A DNA stretch of 40,355 nt, taken from positions 1-40,355 of the forward strand of contig NZ_JABIOQ010000015.1 of assembly GCF_018698455.1 (NCBI RefSeq), in the 5' to 3' direction. The number at the start of each line of letters is the position of its first letter. The stretch's first letter is position 1. The stretch is from Sulfurimonas sp. Its GTDB lineage: Bacteria > Campylobacterota > Campylobacteria > Campylobacterales > Sulfurimonadaceae. The notes beneath the pieces were generated by a model that saw only the letters and a program-made list of their open reading frames with translations, did not search any database and was not told the DNA's origin. Position numbers and translations under genes: made by a program. This document shows, piece by piece, positions 17,504-27,484 of this stretch.

Positions 17504-17523
17504 TTGATTCATATCTGAATCAA
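17504..17523 (+). promoter_or_regulatory. Hairpin next to the leuS ribosome binding site
   Basis: TTGATTCA and TGAATCAA form an 8-bp stem with a 4-base loop, ending 6 bases before SD AGGAA (17530-17534). With the preceding hairpin it could form a leader that tunes leuS expression. No tRNA-box motif was recognised. Confidence 0.3.
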
Positions 17524-17543
17524 GATTACAGGAATAAATAATT

Positions 17544-19997
17544 TTGGAATACCAATCACAAACAATAGAAAAAAAATGGCAGGAGTATTGGAAGCAAAAC
17601 AATAGTTTTGAACCAAGCGAAGATTTTACACAAGAAAAAAAGTACATATTAAGTATGTTCCCCTTTCCTAGTGGACGTTTACATATGGGACATGTTCGTA
17701 ACTACTCTATAAGTGATGCTCTTGCACGTTACCACAGACAAAAGGGAAAAAATGTACTTCATCCTATAGGCTTTGACAGTTTTGGAATGCCTGCTGAAAA
17801 TGCAGCTATTAAAAATGGTTCACATCCAAAGGGCTGGACTTACGATAATATTGACTATATGAAAAATGAGTTTTATTCTTTAGGTTTTTCTTTCTCTCGC
17901 AAACGTGAAATGGCAACATCTGATGAACTTTACACAAAGTTTGAACAATCTTTCATCATAGATATGTATGAAAATGGTCTTCTTTACCGTGAAAAAGGGA
18001 TGTTAAACTGGTGCCCACATGATGAGACTGTCCTTGCAAACGAGCAAGTAGTAGATGGCTGTTGTTGGAGATGTGATACTCCTATTGTTAAAAAAGATAT
18101 GAATCAATACTATTTTAAAATAACTAAGTATTCTGATGAACTTTTAGATGATTTAAAAAAGCTTGAGGGTGGTTGGCCTAAGCAAGTACTTACAATGCAA
18201 GATAACTGGATAGGAAAATCAAATGGACTTGCATTTGACCTATTTTTTGATGATGAGTCAAAAGCTAAATTAAATGGTACCTTTGAGAATTTTGATGTTT
18301 TTACTACTCGTCCAGATACTATATATGGTGTTTCTTACACAGCACTTGCTCCAGAACACAAGATAGTTACTTATATGATTGAAAATAATCTTTTAGACGA
18401 AGCTACTATAGCTCAAATAACAAAGATGAAAAATACATCATCTATTGATAGACAAAAAGAAAAAGCAGGACTTCCTTTAGGACTTAATGTTAAACATCCT
18501 CTTACGGGAAAAATAGTTCCAGTTTGGATTGCTAACTTTGTACTTATGGATTATGGTTCTGGAGCTGTTATGGCTGTTCCTGCCCATGATGACAGAGATT
18601 ATGATTTTGCTAAAAAGTATGATTTAGAAATAAATGCGGTTATTAAACCAAAAGATGCTGATGTAGATGTTTCATCTGCTGCATTTACTGATTCAGGAGT
18701 GCTTTTTAACTCTGAAGAATTTGATGGTTTAAACTCTAAAAAATCTCAATATAACATTATAAAAATGTTTGAAGAAAAAGAGCTTGGTAAAAAGACGACT
18801 AATTACAAACTTAAAGACTGGGGAGTAAGTCGTCAACGTTACTGGGGTGCTCCTATTCCTTTTGTTCATTGTGAGGATTGTGGTTTAGTAATGGAGAAGA
18901 AAGAAAACCTTCCAATAGCACTTCCAGACGATGTAGAAATCAACGGAGAGGGAAGTCCACTAGAAAATCATCCAACTTGGAAGCATTGTGCTTGTCCAGA
19001 ATGTGGTAAACCTGCTATTCGTGAGACAGATACTATGGATACTTTTGTCCAGTCATCTTGGTACTTCTTACGTTTTTGTGCTTCACCAGAAAATTTAGAA
19101 AAGACAGCATTTACTCCAGAAGAAGTAAAGTACTGGATGGGAATTGACCACTATGTTGGTGGAATAGAACATGCAATTTTACATCTTTTATATGCAAGAT
19201 TTTTTACAAAAGTATTTCGTGATTTAGGCTATTTAGACTTTGATGAACCGTTTGACAAACTCCTAACTCAAGGAATGGTTCTCAAAGATGGGGCTAAAAT
19301 GTCCAAGTCTAAAGGAAATACAGTAGACCCTGATGAAATCATTGCTAAATACGGAGCAGATACTGCAAGGCTCTTTATACTTTTTGCAGCTCCTCCAACG
19401 CAAGAGTTAGAATGGAACGATAGTGGTGTTGAGGGCTCTCATAAGTTTATAAAACGCTTTTTTGATAGAAGTCAAAATGTAGTAAAAACTGACACTATTC
19501 CTAAAATAGACCATAGTACTCTTTCTAAAGAAGAAAAATTCGCTCGCAAAAAAGTTTACGAAGCACTTTCGCGTTCAGAAGAAGTGTATGGTGAACGTTA
19601 TACGTTTAACACGATGATAGCAGGAGTGATGGAAGCTGTAAATGCTCTAAACACTCAAACTAATTCTGATGTTTGGAGTGAGGGTTATTGGATTTTAGCT
19701 TCGATTATGGAGCCAGTAATCCCACATACTTGTTGGGAAATAAGTAATACATATTTTTCACTAAATAACCTTTCTAAACAAATAGTATTAGAAGAAGTAT
19801 TTGTTGAAGACACTATTATGATGGGTATATCTATCAATGGTAAACGCAGAGGTGAAATCGAAGTAGCAATTGGTGCCAGTAAAGATGAAATTTTATCTTT
19901 AGCTAAAGAAGTAGTGGCAAAGTGGTTAGAAGGTAAAGAATTAGTTAAAGAGATAGTCGTTCCGAAAAAACTAGTTAACTTAGTTATAAAAGGTTAA
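17544..19997 (+). CDS. leuS: Leucyl-tRNA synthetase
   Basis: An 817-residue class I aminoacyl-tRNA synthetase that charges tRNA-Leu in the cytoplasm. The HIGH-type motif is in [17 protein letters not shown] (about 40-56), the editing domain in the middle third carries [20 protein letters not shown], and the KMSKS motif is in [15 protein letters not shown] (about 582-596). Zinc-type Cys pairs occur at CPHDE…CCWRC and CEDCG…CACPECG. The start is TTG 17544, placed 9 bases after AGGAA and matching the family N-terminus. It is followed after 6 bases by the lptE-like gene. Confidence 0.97.
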   Translation: MEYQSQTIEKKWQEYWKQNNSFEPSEDFTQEKKYILSMFPFPSGRLHMGHVRNYSISDALARYHRQKGKNVLHPIGFDSFGMPAENAAIKNGSHPKGWTYDNIDYMKNEFYSLGFSFSRKREMATSDELYTKFEQSFIIDMYENGLLYREKGMLNWCPHDETVLANEQVVDGCCWRCDTPIVKKDMNQYYFKITKYSDELLDDLKKLEGGWPKQVLTMQDNWIGKSNGLAFDLFFDDESKAKLNGTFENFDVFTTRPDTIYGVSYTALAPEHKIVTYMIENNLLDEATIAQITKMKNTSSIDRQKEKAGLPLGLNVKHPLTGKIVPVWIANFVLMDYGSGAVMAVPAHDDRDYDFAKKYDLEINAVIKPKDADVDVSSAAFTDSGVLFNSEEFDGLNSKKSQYNIIKMFEEKELGKKTTNYKLKDWGVSRQRYWGAPIPFVHCEDCGLVMEKKENLPIALPDDVEINGEGSPLENHPTWKHCACPECGKPAIRETDTMDTFVQSSWYFLRFCASPENLEKTAFTPEEVKYWMGIDHYVGGIEHAILHLLYARFFTKVFRDLGYLDFDEPFDKLLTQGMVLKDGAKMSKSKGNTVDPDEIIAKYGADTARLFILFAAPPTQELEWNDSGVEGSHKFIKRFFDRSQNVVKTDTIPKIDHSTLSKEEKFARKKVYEALSRSEEVYGERYTFNTMIAGVMEAVNALNTQTNSDVWSEGYWILASIMEPVIPHTCWEISNTYFSLNNLSKQIVLEEVFVEDTIMMGISINGKRRGEIEVAIGASKDEILSLAKEVVAKWLEGKELVKEIVVPKKLVNLVIKG

Positions 19998-20003
19998 AAA
20001 ACG

Positions 20004-20519
20004 ATGTCAATGAAATTGTTAAAATTTACCTTCATTTCTTTACTTTTACTTCAATTAAATAGTTGCGGGTATAAACCAAGTGCAAAATTTGCTAGGGATA
20101 TTATTGGTGAAAAAATAAGTACCACAGTTGTTATCTCATCAGAGGATCCTGAAAATACCGTTCTTCTAAAAGATGCAGTGGATAAGGCAATTATTACTGT
20201 TTTTCATGCTTCATTAACTGATAAAGAACATGCAGATACAAATTTAGTTTTGAGTATTGGCACTCCAGCATATTCACCTATTGAATATAATAATAATGGT
20301 TTTATTGTCTCTTATCGTGCTACAATAGTACTCAGTATTATACGAGAGACTAAAGATGTGAAAAAGAAATATACAACTCATGGGACATATGACTTTTCAG
20401 TTGTTCCAAATGCTGTGTTAACTGATCAAGAGAGATTTGATGCTATAAAATTTAGTTCACTTAAGGCGATTACATCTTTTATTGCAGTGGTTTCAACTGA
20501 GGGTGTTCATAGAAAATAA
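20004..20519 (+). CDS. lptE: LptE-like LPS-assembly lipoprotein
   Basis: A 171-residue lipoprotein. The signal peptide (KLLKFTFISLLLLQ) ends in the lipobox LNSC, so Cys21 would be lipidated, and the mature part begins CGYKPS. The position right after leuS and the size match LptE, the outer-membrane plug protein of LptD, as in the leuS-lptE order of many Gram-negatives. Sequence similarity to E. coli LptE is low in this phylum, so the call rests mostly on lipobox, length and synteny. Lipidation would depend on Lnt encoded at 12816-14021. Confidence 0.75.
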   Translation: MSMKLLKFTFISLLLLQLNSCGYKPSAKFARDIIGEKISTTVVISSEDPENTVLLKDAVDKAIITVFHASLTDKEHADTNLVLSIGTPAYSPIEYNNNGFIVSYRATIVLSIIRETKDVKKKYTTHGTYDFSVVPNAVLTDQERFDAIKFSSLKAITSFIAVVSTEGVHRK

Positions 20520-20529
20520 GGGGTTTTAA

Positions 20530-22074
20530 GTGACGGTACAAAATATAATTAATAATGCAGTAAAAAGATTAAAATTAGAGGGTAAAATAATGACCCCTGA
20601 TTTTTATGCAGAAGCTTTTTGCAAAGAAGCATCTCGTGCTAAGGTAAGTGTAGAAGATTGTAACCATGTAAGTAAGTTTACTAAAACACTCAACAAAGAA
20701 TTTCAAAAAGATATAAAAAACTATCATATTAAGACTATTCATGAGTTTATACGATTTATCGTTTCTAAACTTAATCGCACAAATCCTACTCAATGTACCG
20801 ATACACTAGAATCACAAAACTTACTTACAAAAAGAATCCTACAGGTTGTCGAAGTTCTCCATAATAAAGAAGCAAGTGAATTAGCAAAAAATACCATTGA
20901 GATTATTGCCCTTGGCTCACAGCCAGATCAGTTAGATGCCTTTAGACAAAGATGGGTGAATTTCTTAACTACTTATGACGATACATTTTTAAAAAAACTT
21001 GATAGTTATGGTGATATTGATACTAAAAACTTGAAACGTAGTGTTGAAAACCTTCAAGAAAATAGTTCTTTAGTAGATCATCCACATTTAGATTTAGAAA
21101 AAATATCTAAGCTTCTTATTTCATCATTTGTTCCTTCGATTGCGTCAAGTGTGAATGATACTATTGCAAATTTAAGTGAAAAAATACGAAAAAATCCATC
21201 TCTTCTTGAGAGTATAAGTATTGAAAAAGAGATACGCTTTGCCATATCACTTAGAATAGCACTTGATAAAGACAGTGTTAAAGAGATGGTAGAATCTATA
21301 GATGGTGTTTTAGATAAGTTATCTCTTTGTTTGATAGATATTATTGAATATTCAGACAGTTCCACAGTCGCAATTCAAGCTATAAAAAAAGAGCTAGAGT
21401 CGTACTCCAATGGAAGCACTGGAAATTTTAAAGTAGCACATAAAAAACTATATACCATAGCGATAGCTTTAGAAGAAAATACACAACTTTTAAGTAAAGA
21501 TTTAAAGGACCATAGTGGGGATGTTCAAGCACTTTGCGCAAAGATTAAGCGATTAGAAAATGAGCTGAAATCTTCAAGGGAAGAGTTAAAAGAAGATTTC
21601 TTAACAAAACTTTATAACAGGCGTGCACTTGATGAGTTGATGACTGTTAAAGAGGCAGAATATGAACGTTATGGACATGACTTTACTATAGTTATGTTTG
21701 ACCTAGATAAATTTAAAGTTGTCAATGACAACTATGGCCATAATGCAGGTGATGCAGTTCTTTCAGCCTTTGGAAAAATTTTAAAGAAAGAATGTAGAAC
21801 TGTTGATGTAGTTGGACGATTTGGTGGAGAAGAATTTTTAGCGATATTAAGTAAGACTGATATAAATGGTGGAATTGTCTTTGCCGAGAAGGTTCGTAAT
21901 CATATCCTAAAGGCACGTTTTATTTACGCAGGAGAGCGAATAAATGTGACTGTGAGCTGTGGAGTCAGTAATAGAGACTCAAATATCTCACTTGAAACAA
22001 CTATTAAATCAGCAGATAAATCACTGTATAAGGCTAAAGAAGGTGGTAGAAATAGAGTTGAGTCTAAAAAATAG
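20530..22074 (+). CDS. Diguanylate cyclase (GGDEF) with novel N-terminal region
   Basis: A 514-residue protein. The C-terminal ~165 residues form a GGDEF domain that makes cyclic di-GMP from two GTP: DFLTKLYNRRALDEL, FDLDKFKVVNDNYGHNAGD, and the active site GGEEF. An allosteric I-site RTVD lies five residues before GGEEF, so product inhibition is likely. The N-terminal ~320 residues are helical and match no sensor domain I know; a coiled coil (about 325-360) links them to the cyclase. No membrane segment, so cytoplasmic. The start is GTG 20530, after AAGGGG. It lies 10 bases after lptE and overlaps folC by one base (TAGTG), so it is co-transcribed with envelope and cell-shape genes. From memory, H. 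pylori has no such gene here. Confidence 0.9.
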   Translation: MTVQNIINNAVKRLKLEGKIMTPDFYAEAFCKEASRAKVSVEDCNHVSKFTKTLNKEFQKDIKNYHIKTIHEFIRFIVSKLNRTNPTQCTDTLESQNLLTKRILQVVEVLHNKEASELAKNTIEIIALGSQPDQLDAFRQRWVNFLTTYDDTFLKKLDSYGDIDTKNLKRSVENLQENSSLVDHPHLDLEKISKLLISSFVPSIASSVNDTIANLSEKIRKNPSLLESISIEKEIRFAISLRIALDKDSVKEMVESIDGVLDKLSLCLIDIIEYSDSSTVAIQAIKKELESYSNGSTGNFKVAHKKLYTIAIALEENTQLLSKDLKDHSGDVQALCAKIKRLENELKSSREELKEDFLTKLYNRRALDELMTVKEAEYERYGHDFTIVMFDLDKFKVVNDNYGHNAGDAVLSAFGKILKKECRTVDVVGRFGGEEFLAILSKTDINGGIVFAEKVRNHILKARFIYAGERINVTVSCGVSNRDSNISLETTIKSADKSLYKAKEGGRNRVESKK

Positions 22075-23219
22075 TGTTAGAATTTTTTTTAAATAAAAAA
22101 CCTCTCTATTATGATGAAATTGATTATTCTCGTATGCCCAGAGTCTATTCTAAAGTAAAATCAAAGCTAAAAATTCCGAAAATTATCCATCTCATTGGAA
22201 CTAATGGCAAAGGCACAACAGGTCGTTTCTTAGCACAAGCACTTAACTCACTGTCCTTTAATGTTGGACACTATACTTCCCCTCATATTTTAGAATTTAA
22301 CGAAAGGATATGGCAAAATGGTTCAAATGTTAGTACTGGTCTTTTAAATGAGAAACATTTAGAATTATTAAAACTTCTATCTAGTGATGATGCTAATTCT
22401 CTTAGTTATTTTGAATATACGACTCTACTCGCAATCATGCTATTTCAAGGTTGCGATTATGTAGTTTTAGAGGCTGGCTTAGGTGGAGAATATGATGCAA
22501 CAGCTGTTTTTGAGAATATTCTTACCTTAGTTACTCCCATCGATAAAGATCACGAAGCCTTTTTAGGCGATACCATAGAAAAAATAGCTACAACAAAACT
22601 AAATGCCATCCAAAAATATGCGATTATTGCTTCTCAACCAAATAAAGAAGTGTATGATATTGCAAAAATGATAGAGAAAAACAATAGTGTATCTATAAAA
22701 CAAGTTGATAGTTTTATTGACGAAGATGATGAAAAAAAGATACAGAAGATAAGAGAAGACAACAGTCTTGAGACGTACTTAGTTAATAATCTAAGATTGA
22801 GTATTGCCGCTTTAAAATTTTTGAGTCTAGATTATTCGAGTGATGATTTTATAAAGAGTAGACTTTTTGGGAGATTGACACAGTTTAGACCTAACGTAAT
22901 CATCGATGTTGGGCATAATGTACTTGCAGCAAAATCGATATATGAGAGTTTAAAAGAATCTAAATATACTTTAGTCTATAATAGCTATAAAGATAAACAT
23001 TATGAAGAAATTTTGAGAATATTAAAACCAATTATAATAGATGTTGAGCTAATTGAGATAGAGGATTCAAGAATAGAATCCTTAGAAGTTATGCAAAAAG
23101 TACTCAAAGAATTAGATTTAAAATATAGTAGTTTTATAAAGACTAAAGAGGATAAGAATTATCTTGTTTTTGGTTCATTTAGTGTGATAGAGATGTTTTT
23201 AAAGGAATATGTTGGATAA
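22074..23219 (+). CDS. folC: Dihydrofolate/folylpolyglutamate synthase
   Basis: A 381-residue Mur-ligase-like enzyme that adds glutamate to dihydropteroate and folates in the cytoplasm. The P-loop is GTNGKGTTGRF (about 43-53), followed by the omega-loop segment HYTSPHILEFNERI. EAGLGGEYDAT and TPIDKDHEAFLG are family motifs. The C-terminal domain is short (total 381 against about 420 in E. coli). The start is GTG 22074, sharing one base with the previous stop. It overlaps the M23 gene by 11 bases. Confidence 0.93.
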   Translation: MLEFFLNKKPLYYDEIDYSRMPRVYSKVKSKLKIPKIIHLIGTNGKGTTGRFLAQALNSLSFNVGHYTSPHILEFNERIWQNGSNVSTGLLNEKHLELLKLLSSDDANSLSYFEYTTLLAIMLFQGCDYVVLEAGLGGEYDATAVFENILTLVTPIDKDHEAFLGDTIEKIATTKLNAIQKYAIIASQPNKEVYDIAKMIEKNNSVSIKQVDSFIDEDDEKKIQKIREDNSLETYLVNNLRLSIAALKFLSLDYSSDDFIKSRLFGRLTQFRPNVIIDVGHNVLAAKSIYESLKESKYTLVYNSYKDKHYEEILRILKPIIIDVELIEIEDSRIESLEVMQKVLKELDLKYSSFIKTKEDKNYLVFGSFSVIEMFLKEYVG

Positions 23220-24168
23220 TCATTTTACAGTTACTATACATGATGACCATGGTGTAAAACAATTTAATGTACATTCATTCGCAAAAAAAGTATTTCTTTA
23301 CCTTTTTAGTTTTATCATAATTTTTGTTTTTTTAGGCATGGGTACAATTCTTTATCTTAACAGTAGTGTAGATAGTATCAAGTTGAAACGCCATAATGCA
23401 GAAATAGCATATAAAGATATAGAGAGCAAGAATCAACAACTCCAAAAGAGTATGCAACTGACGAATAATACACTTGTCAGCAAGAAAAAAGAGTTAGAGG
23501 AACTTTCCGACTCACTAAGAGAGATAGAAACACTTATAGGTCTAAAACCCGTTGAAGAAACAAGTATCCAAGAAAGAGTAAGTGCAACTAAACTTGATTC
23601 ACAGCATAGAGCTATCTTACTACAGCTCATTCCTAATGGTTCACCAATCGTATATCGGGGTGTGACAAGTATATTTGGTTATCGGATACATCCTACACTA
23701 AACAGAAAAGAGTTTCATCGTGGAATAGATCTGAAAGCGAGTATGAAAACACCAGTATATGCTCCTGCAGATGGTATAGTTGAATATGCCGGATATCATA
23801 AAAAAAGTGGATTTGGACGACTTATAATATTGGAACATTCTTATGGCTTTAAAACTTATTTCGCACATTTAAACAAAGTTGTGATAAAATCTGGTAAATT
23901 TGTGAAAAAAGGGGCACTTATTGCTTATACTGGTAATTCAGGGTTGAGCAATGGTCCTCATTTACATTATGAAGTACGATTTATCCATAGAAATGTAGAT
24001 CCTTTTTCATTTCTAAAATGGACACAAAAAAACTACACAGATATATTTCAAAAGGAGAAAAAAATACCATGGCAATCTTTAATAATGGCGACAGCACATC
24101 TGAGGCTGTCCCAACAAACTCAAACACCACTATTATCACAGCAGGTGCTAAGCTTAAAGGAGAACTAG
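23209..24168 (+). CDS. M23 peptidoglycan endopeptidase, Csd1-like
   Basis: A 319-residue bitopic membrane protein. A cytoplasmic N-terminus precedes one helix (about 28-50), a periplasmic coiled coil (about 55-108) and an M23/LytM domain (about 150-265). Zinc ligands are His170 and Asp174 (FHRGIDL) and His253 of HLHYE; His220 (YFAHL) and His251 are the likely catalytic histidines, so the enzyme appears active. In H. pylori the paired proteins Csd1 and Csd2 lie just before ccmA and trim cross-links to give helical shape; here there is one such gene. Its 3' end runs 100 bases into ccmA in another frame. By place and domain order it is the Csd1 counterpart. The last ~25 residues may be poorly conserved. 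Confidence 0.87.
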   Translation: MLDNHFTVTIHDDHGVKQFNVHSFAKKVFLYLFSFIIIFVFLGMGTILYLNSSVDSIKLKRHNAEIAYKDIESKNQQLQKSMQLTNNTLVSKKKELEELSDSLREIETLIGLKPVEETSIQERVSATKLDSQHRAILLQLIPNGSPIVYRGVTSIFGYRIHPTLNRKEFHRGIDLKASMKTPVYAPADGIVEYAGYHKKSGFGRLIILEHSYGFKTYFAHLNKVVIKSGKFVKKGALIAYTGNSGLSNGPHLHYEVRFIHRNVDPFSFLKWTQKNYTDIFQKEKKIPWQSLIMATAHLRLSQQTQTPLLSQQVLSLKEN

Positions 24169-24494
24169 AGCTTTCTTGTAATCTTTATGTAGATGGAGAA
24201 CTAGAGGGAACAATTAAGTCTACAAAAGAGGTAAATATTGGTAAAAATGGTTCTGTAAAAGGTACTGTAAGCACCGATAAAGTAATAGTCAAAGGCTATA
24301 TGGAAGGGAGTATTAAGGCTAACAGAGTAGAGATAAAAGCGGCCGGACATGTGAGTGGAGAAATATGCTCAACGGAACTTATCATTGAATCTAAAGGTAT
24401 TTTTGAGGGTAACTCAATTGTAAAAGGTTCAACCAAATCATCAAAAAGACCTCTAGAAAATAAAACTACAACTAAAACTAAAACAGAAGTGTAA
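24069..24494 (+). CDS. ccmA: Bactofilin, CcmA-like
   Basis: A 141-residue bactofilin: a central beta-helix domain (about 20-110) of short repeats (GELEGTIKSTKEVNIGKNGSVKGTVST…) flanked by disordered tails rich in Thr, Ser and Lys. Bactofilins polymerise without nucleotide into filaments that position cell-wall enzymes; in H. pylori CcmA works with Csd1/Csd2 for cell curvature. ATG 24069 is chosen because it follows AAAAGGAG at 24050-24057 and gives the usual bactofilin N-terminus; the open frame starts at 24018. It lies largely within the 3' end of the M23 gene for 100 bases and overlaps mfd by one base (TAATG). Confidence 0.93.
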   Translation: MAIFNNGDSTSEAVPTNSNTTIITAGAKLKGELELSCNLYVDGELEGTIKSTKEVNIGKNGSVKGTVSTDKVIVKGYMEGSIKANRVEIKAAGHVSGEICSTELIIESKGIFEGNSIVKGSTKSSKRPLENKTTTKTKTEV

Positions 24495-27484
24495 TGTCTC
24501 AAACTTCTTTATTTAACTACTACAAAACAGCAAACTCTTTTGATTTAGAACTACTAATATGTGAAGATGAGAAAGAAGCACTTGCTTTAGAAAGTGTAGT
24601 TCATTTCTTTAAGCGCGAAGTTATTGTATTTCCAGATTTTCGTCCAAGTTTTGGGGATGATCTGCGTACTTATAAAGAAGAACTTCATGAATTATTTTTC
24701 TCTCTAAGAAAATATTATAATGCAAAGAAAAAACCTCTCATAATATCACCACTTAAAACACTTCTTTTCCCTCTTCCAAAAGTTGAGCTTTTAGATTCTA
24801 TGAAACTTGAATTTGGTGAAACTATTAATCTCACTGACTTTAAAGAAAAAATGCTTTTTTGGGGCTATACTTTTGTTGATATGGTACAAGTAGAAGGAGA
24901 AATATCTCACCGTGGAGACATCCTAGATATTTATATCCCCTCATCGCAAAATCCTTATAGAATCTCACTTTTTGATAATGAAATAGAACAGATTAAAGAG
25001 TTTGAACTAGAATCACAAAGAACATTAGGCGATGAGCTAGACTCTGTTGAAGTAAGAAGTGCATTTTACTCTTTTGATGAAGATACTTTTAATGAAGTCA
25101 ATGCCCAGATTAAAAAAAGTGAGTTTGACACACTCATTAAAGATGTTTCTTCTTTAGGTTTTTGGTTTTTAGGGGATAAGGCCGAAAGCTTTTTAGAAAA
25201 CAAAGAAGTGAGACTCTCTAGAAACTTAGACAACATCTTAAAAGATGCCTACGGTATCAATGAACCTGTTATTTCACGAGAAAAATTTGACATAGAAATA
25301 TTAGAAGAGAATGATGATATAAAAGAATTAGTTGTAGCAAATGCAGAACAACTTCTTAATGTACATAGAAATAAAAAAATAACAATCATAGCAGCAAACA
25401 CAGCGACAATTAAACATGCAGGTATTTATAATACCGAGGGCATTACAAAAATAACAGCTGGGTATATACTCAACATTATTACTCCAGAAGAAATCATTAT
25501 ATCTCTAAATAAGGCCGATAAAAAACGCCGTCGTCGTAAGAGTTCGATACTTTTAGATGATCTTAAAACAGGTGATTATATTGTTCATGAAGATTATGGT
25601 GTTGGAATTTTTGAGAAGATTGAGCAGACTGAAATTCTTGGTGGAATCAAAGACTTTTTAGTGATTAAGTATGTGGGTGATGACAAGATTTTACTTCCTG
25701 TGGAAAACCTAGACTTTATAGACCGTTACATAGCGAGTGGAGGTTCAACTCCAGTACTAGACAGACTAGGTAAAGGAAGTTTTGGAAAACTTAAAGCTAA
25801 GGTACGTAAACGCCTACTTGAAATTGCTGGACAAATAGTCAACACAGCTGCAGCACGTGCTCTTATTAAAGCACCAAAGATAAATTTAACCAAGACTGAC
25901 CTCAAAGAGTTCCAATCCCTCAGTGGCTTTGAATATACTGATGATCAAACACAATCAGTCCAAGAGATACTTTCTCAAATGTCAACGGGAAATATAATGG
26001 ACAGGCTTCTAAGTGGGGATGTTGGATTTGGAAAAACAGAGATAGCTTTAAACACGATTTTTGCCGCGTTTAAGTCTGGATACCAGTCTGCATTTATAGT
26101 ACCTACGACACTTCTTTCAGCACAGCACTGGCGTTCTTTAGATGAGCGCTTTAAAGATCTCAAAATCCGATATGCAAAACTAGATAGGTTTGTGAGTACG
26201 AAAGATAAGTCTGCAGTTATAAAAGGTCTTGCCTCTGGTGAAATAGATGTAGTTGTCGGTACACATGCTCTTTTTGGTTTAGAGTTTAAAAAATTAGGTG
26301 TAGTTATCATTGATGAAGAGCATAAGTTTGGAGTCAAGCAAAAAGAGAAGATAAAAGAGTTGTATCATAATGTACACCTTTTAAGTATGTCTGCAACACC
26401 AATTCCTCGTTCATTAAACCAAGCAATGAGTTCTATAAAAACTATGAGTCAGTTACTTACTCCTCCTGGTGAACGCCAAGGTGTAAGAACTTTTGTAAAA
26501 GAGTATGAAGAGAAACTTATAAAAGAGGTCATACTCCGAGAACTTCGTCGTGGTGGACAGGTGTTTTATGTGCATAATAGCATAGACCATATGCCTATAA
26601 AACTAGGAGAGCTCAAAGCACTCTTACCAAACCTTAGAGTAGTAATGTTGCACTCAAAAATCTCAGCAGTAGAGACAGAGAAAGAGCTTTTAAAGTTTGA
26701 AGCAGGAGAGTATGACTTGATGATAGCAACTTCTATTATTGAGTCAGGTATTCATATGCCTAAGGTAAATACGATTTTAATTGATGGTGCAGATAGGTTT
26801 GGAATAGCAGACTTACATCAACTTCGTGGTCGTGTTGGTCGTGGAAGTGTAGAAGGTTTTGCATACTTTGTAGTTCAAAATAAAGAGACACTTACCGATG
26901 AAGCAAAAAAACGTCTTCTTGCTCTTGAGTCTAACTCATTTTTAGGAAGTGGTTCTGTGTTAGCACAGCATGATTTAGAGATTCGTGGTGGTGGTAACTT
27001 AATTGGTGATGCACAAAGTGGACACATAAAAAACATAGGTTATTCCCTCTACCTTAGAATGTTAGAAGACGCTATTAAAGAGCTTTCTAACACGAAAGAG
27101 GGTGAGCGTGCGAAAGTAGATATTAAACTTACTATCTCTGCGTTTATTAGTGATGAGGTTGTCAAAGAAGATAGACTGCGTTTAGATATATATAGACGAC
27201 TTTCACAGTGTGAAGAGCCTGTAGAAATCTATGAAATAGAAGAAGAAATCATAGACCGTTTTGGAGAGTTAGATGAACCAACAAAACAGTTTTTTGAACT
27301 TATGGTTATTAAACTACTTAGTCTTGAAAAAAAGATAAAGAGTATTATGAATTATGGACAAAACATTACCATCATATATGTTAATGAATCAAAAGAGAGC
27401 ATCAAGTCCGACTCAAGAGATGATGATGACATTATTAAAGTCACTCTTTCATACTTGAGAAACTCTAAACCAAAGGTATTGTAA
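24494..27484 (+). CDS. mfd: Transcription-repair coupling factor Mfd
   Basis: A 996-residue helicase-like translocase that removes RNA polymerase stalled at DNA lesions and recruits UvrA. In order: a UvrB-like N-terminal region, the RNA polymerase interaction domain (TGDYIVHEDYGVGIFEKIEQ, about 358-377), the translocase with Walker A GDVGFGKTE (about residue 510) and Walker B IIDEEH, motif SATPIPR, then ESGIHMPKVNT and the QLRGRVGRG motif. The C-terminal TRCF domain follows. It is slightly short compared with E. coli (1148), mainly in the N-terminal half, as in other Campylobacterota. ATG 24494 shares a base with the ccmA stop. Confidence 0.96.
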   Translation: MSQTSLFNYYKTANSFDLELLICEDEKEALALESVVHFFKREVIVFPDFRPSFGDDLRTYKEELHELFFSLRKYYNAKKKPLIISPLKTLLFPLPKVELLDSMKLEFGETINLTDFKEKMLFWGYTFVDMVQVEGEISHRGDILDIYIPSSQNPYRISLFDNEIEQIKEFELESQRTLGDELDSVEVRSAFYSFDEDTFNEVNAQIKKSEFDTLIKDVSSLGFWFLGDKAESFLENKEVRLSRNLDNILKDAYGINEPVISREKFDIEILEENDDIKELVVANAEQLLNVHRNKKITIIAANTATIKHAGIYNTEGITKITAGYILNIITPEEIIISLNKADKKRRRRKSSILLDDLKTGDYIVHEDYGVGIFEKIEQTEILGGIKDFLVIKYVGDDKILLPVENLDFIDRYIASGGSTPVLDRLGKGSFGKLKAKVRKRLLEIAGQIVNTAAARALIKAPKINLTKTDLKEFQSLSGFEYTDDQTQSVQEILSQMSTGNIMDRLLSGDVGFGKTEIALNTIFAAFKSGYQSAFIVPTTLLSAQHWRSLDERFKDLKIRYAKLDRFVSTKDKSAVIKGLASGEIDVVVGTHALFGLEFKKLGVVIIDEEHKFGVKQKEKIKELYHNVHLLSMSATPIPRSLNQAMSSIKTMSQLLTPPGERQGVRTFVKEYEEKLIKEVILRELRRGGQVFYVHNSIDHMPIKLGELKALLPNLRVVMLHSKISAVETEKELLKFEAGEYDLMIATSIIESGIHMPKVNTILIDGADRFGIADLHQLRGRVGRGSVEGFAYFVVQNKETLTDEAKKRLLALESNSFLGSGSVLAQHDLEIRGGGNLIGDAQSGHIKNIGYSLYLRMLEDAIKELSNTKEGERAKVDIKLTISAFISDEVVKEDRLRLDIYRRLSQCEEPVEIYEIEEEIIDRFGELDEPTKQFFELMVIKLLSLEKKIKSIMNYGQNITIIYVNESKESIKSDSRDDDDIIKVTLSYLRNSKPKVL

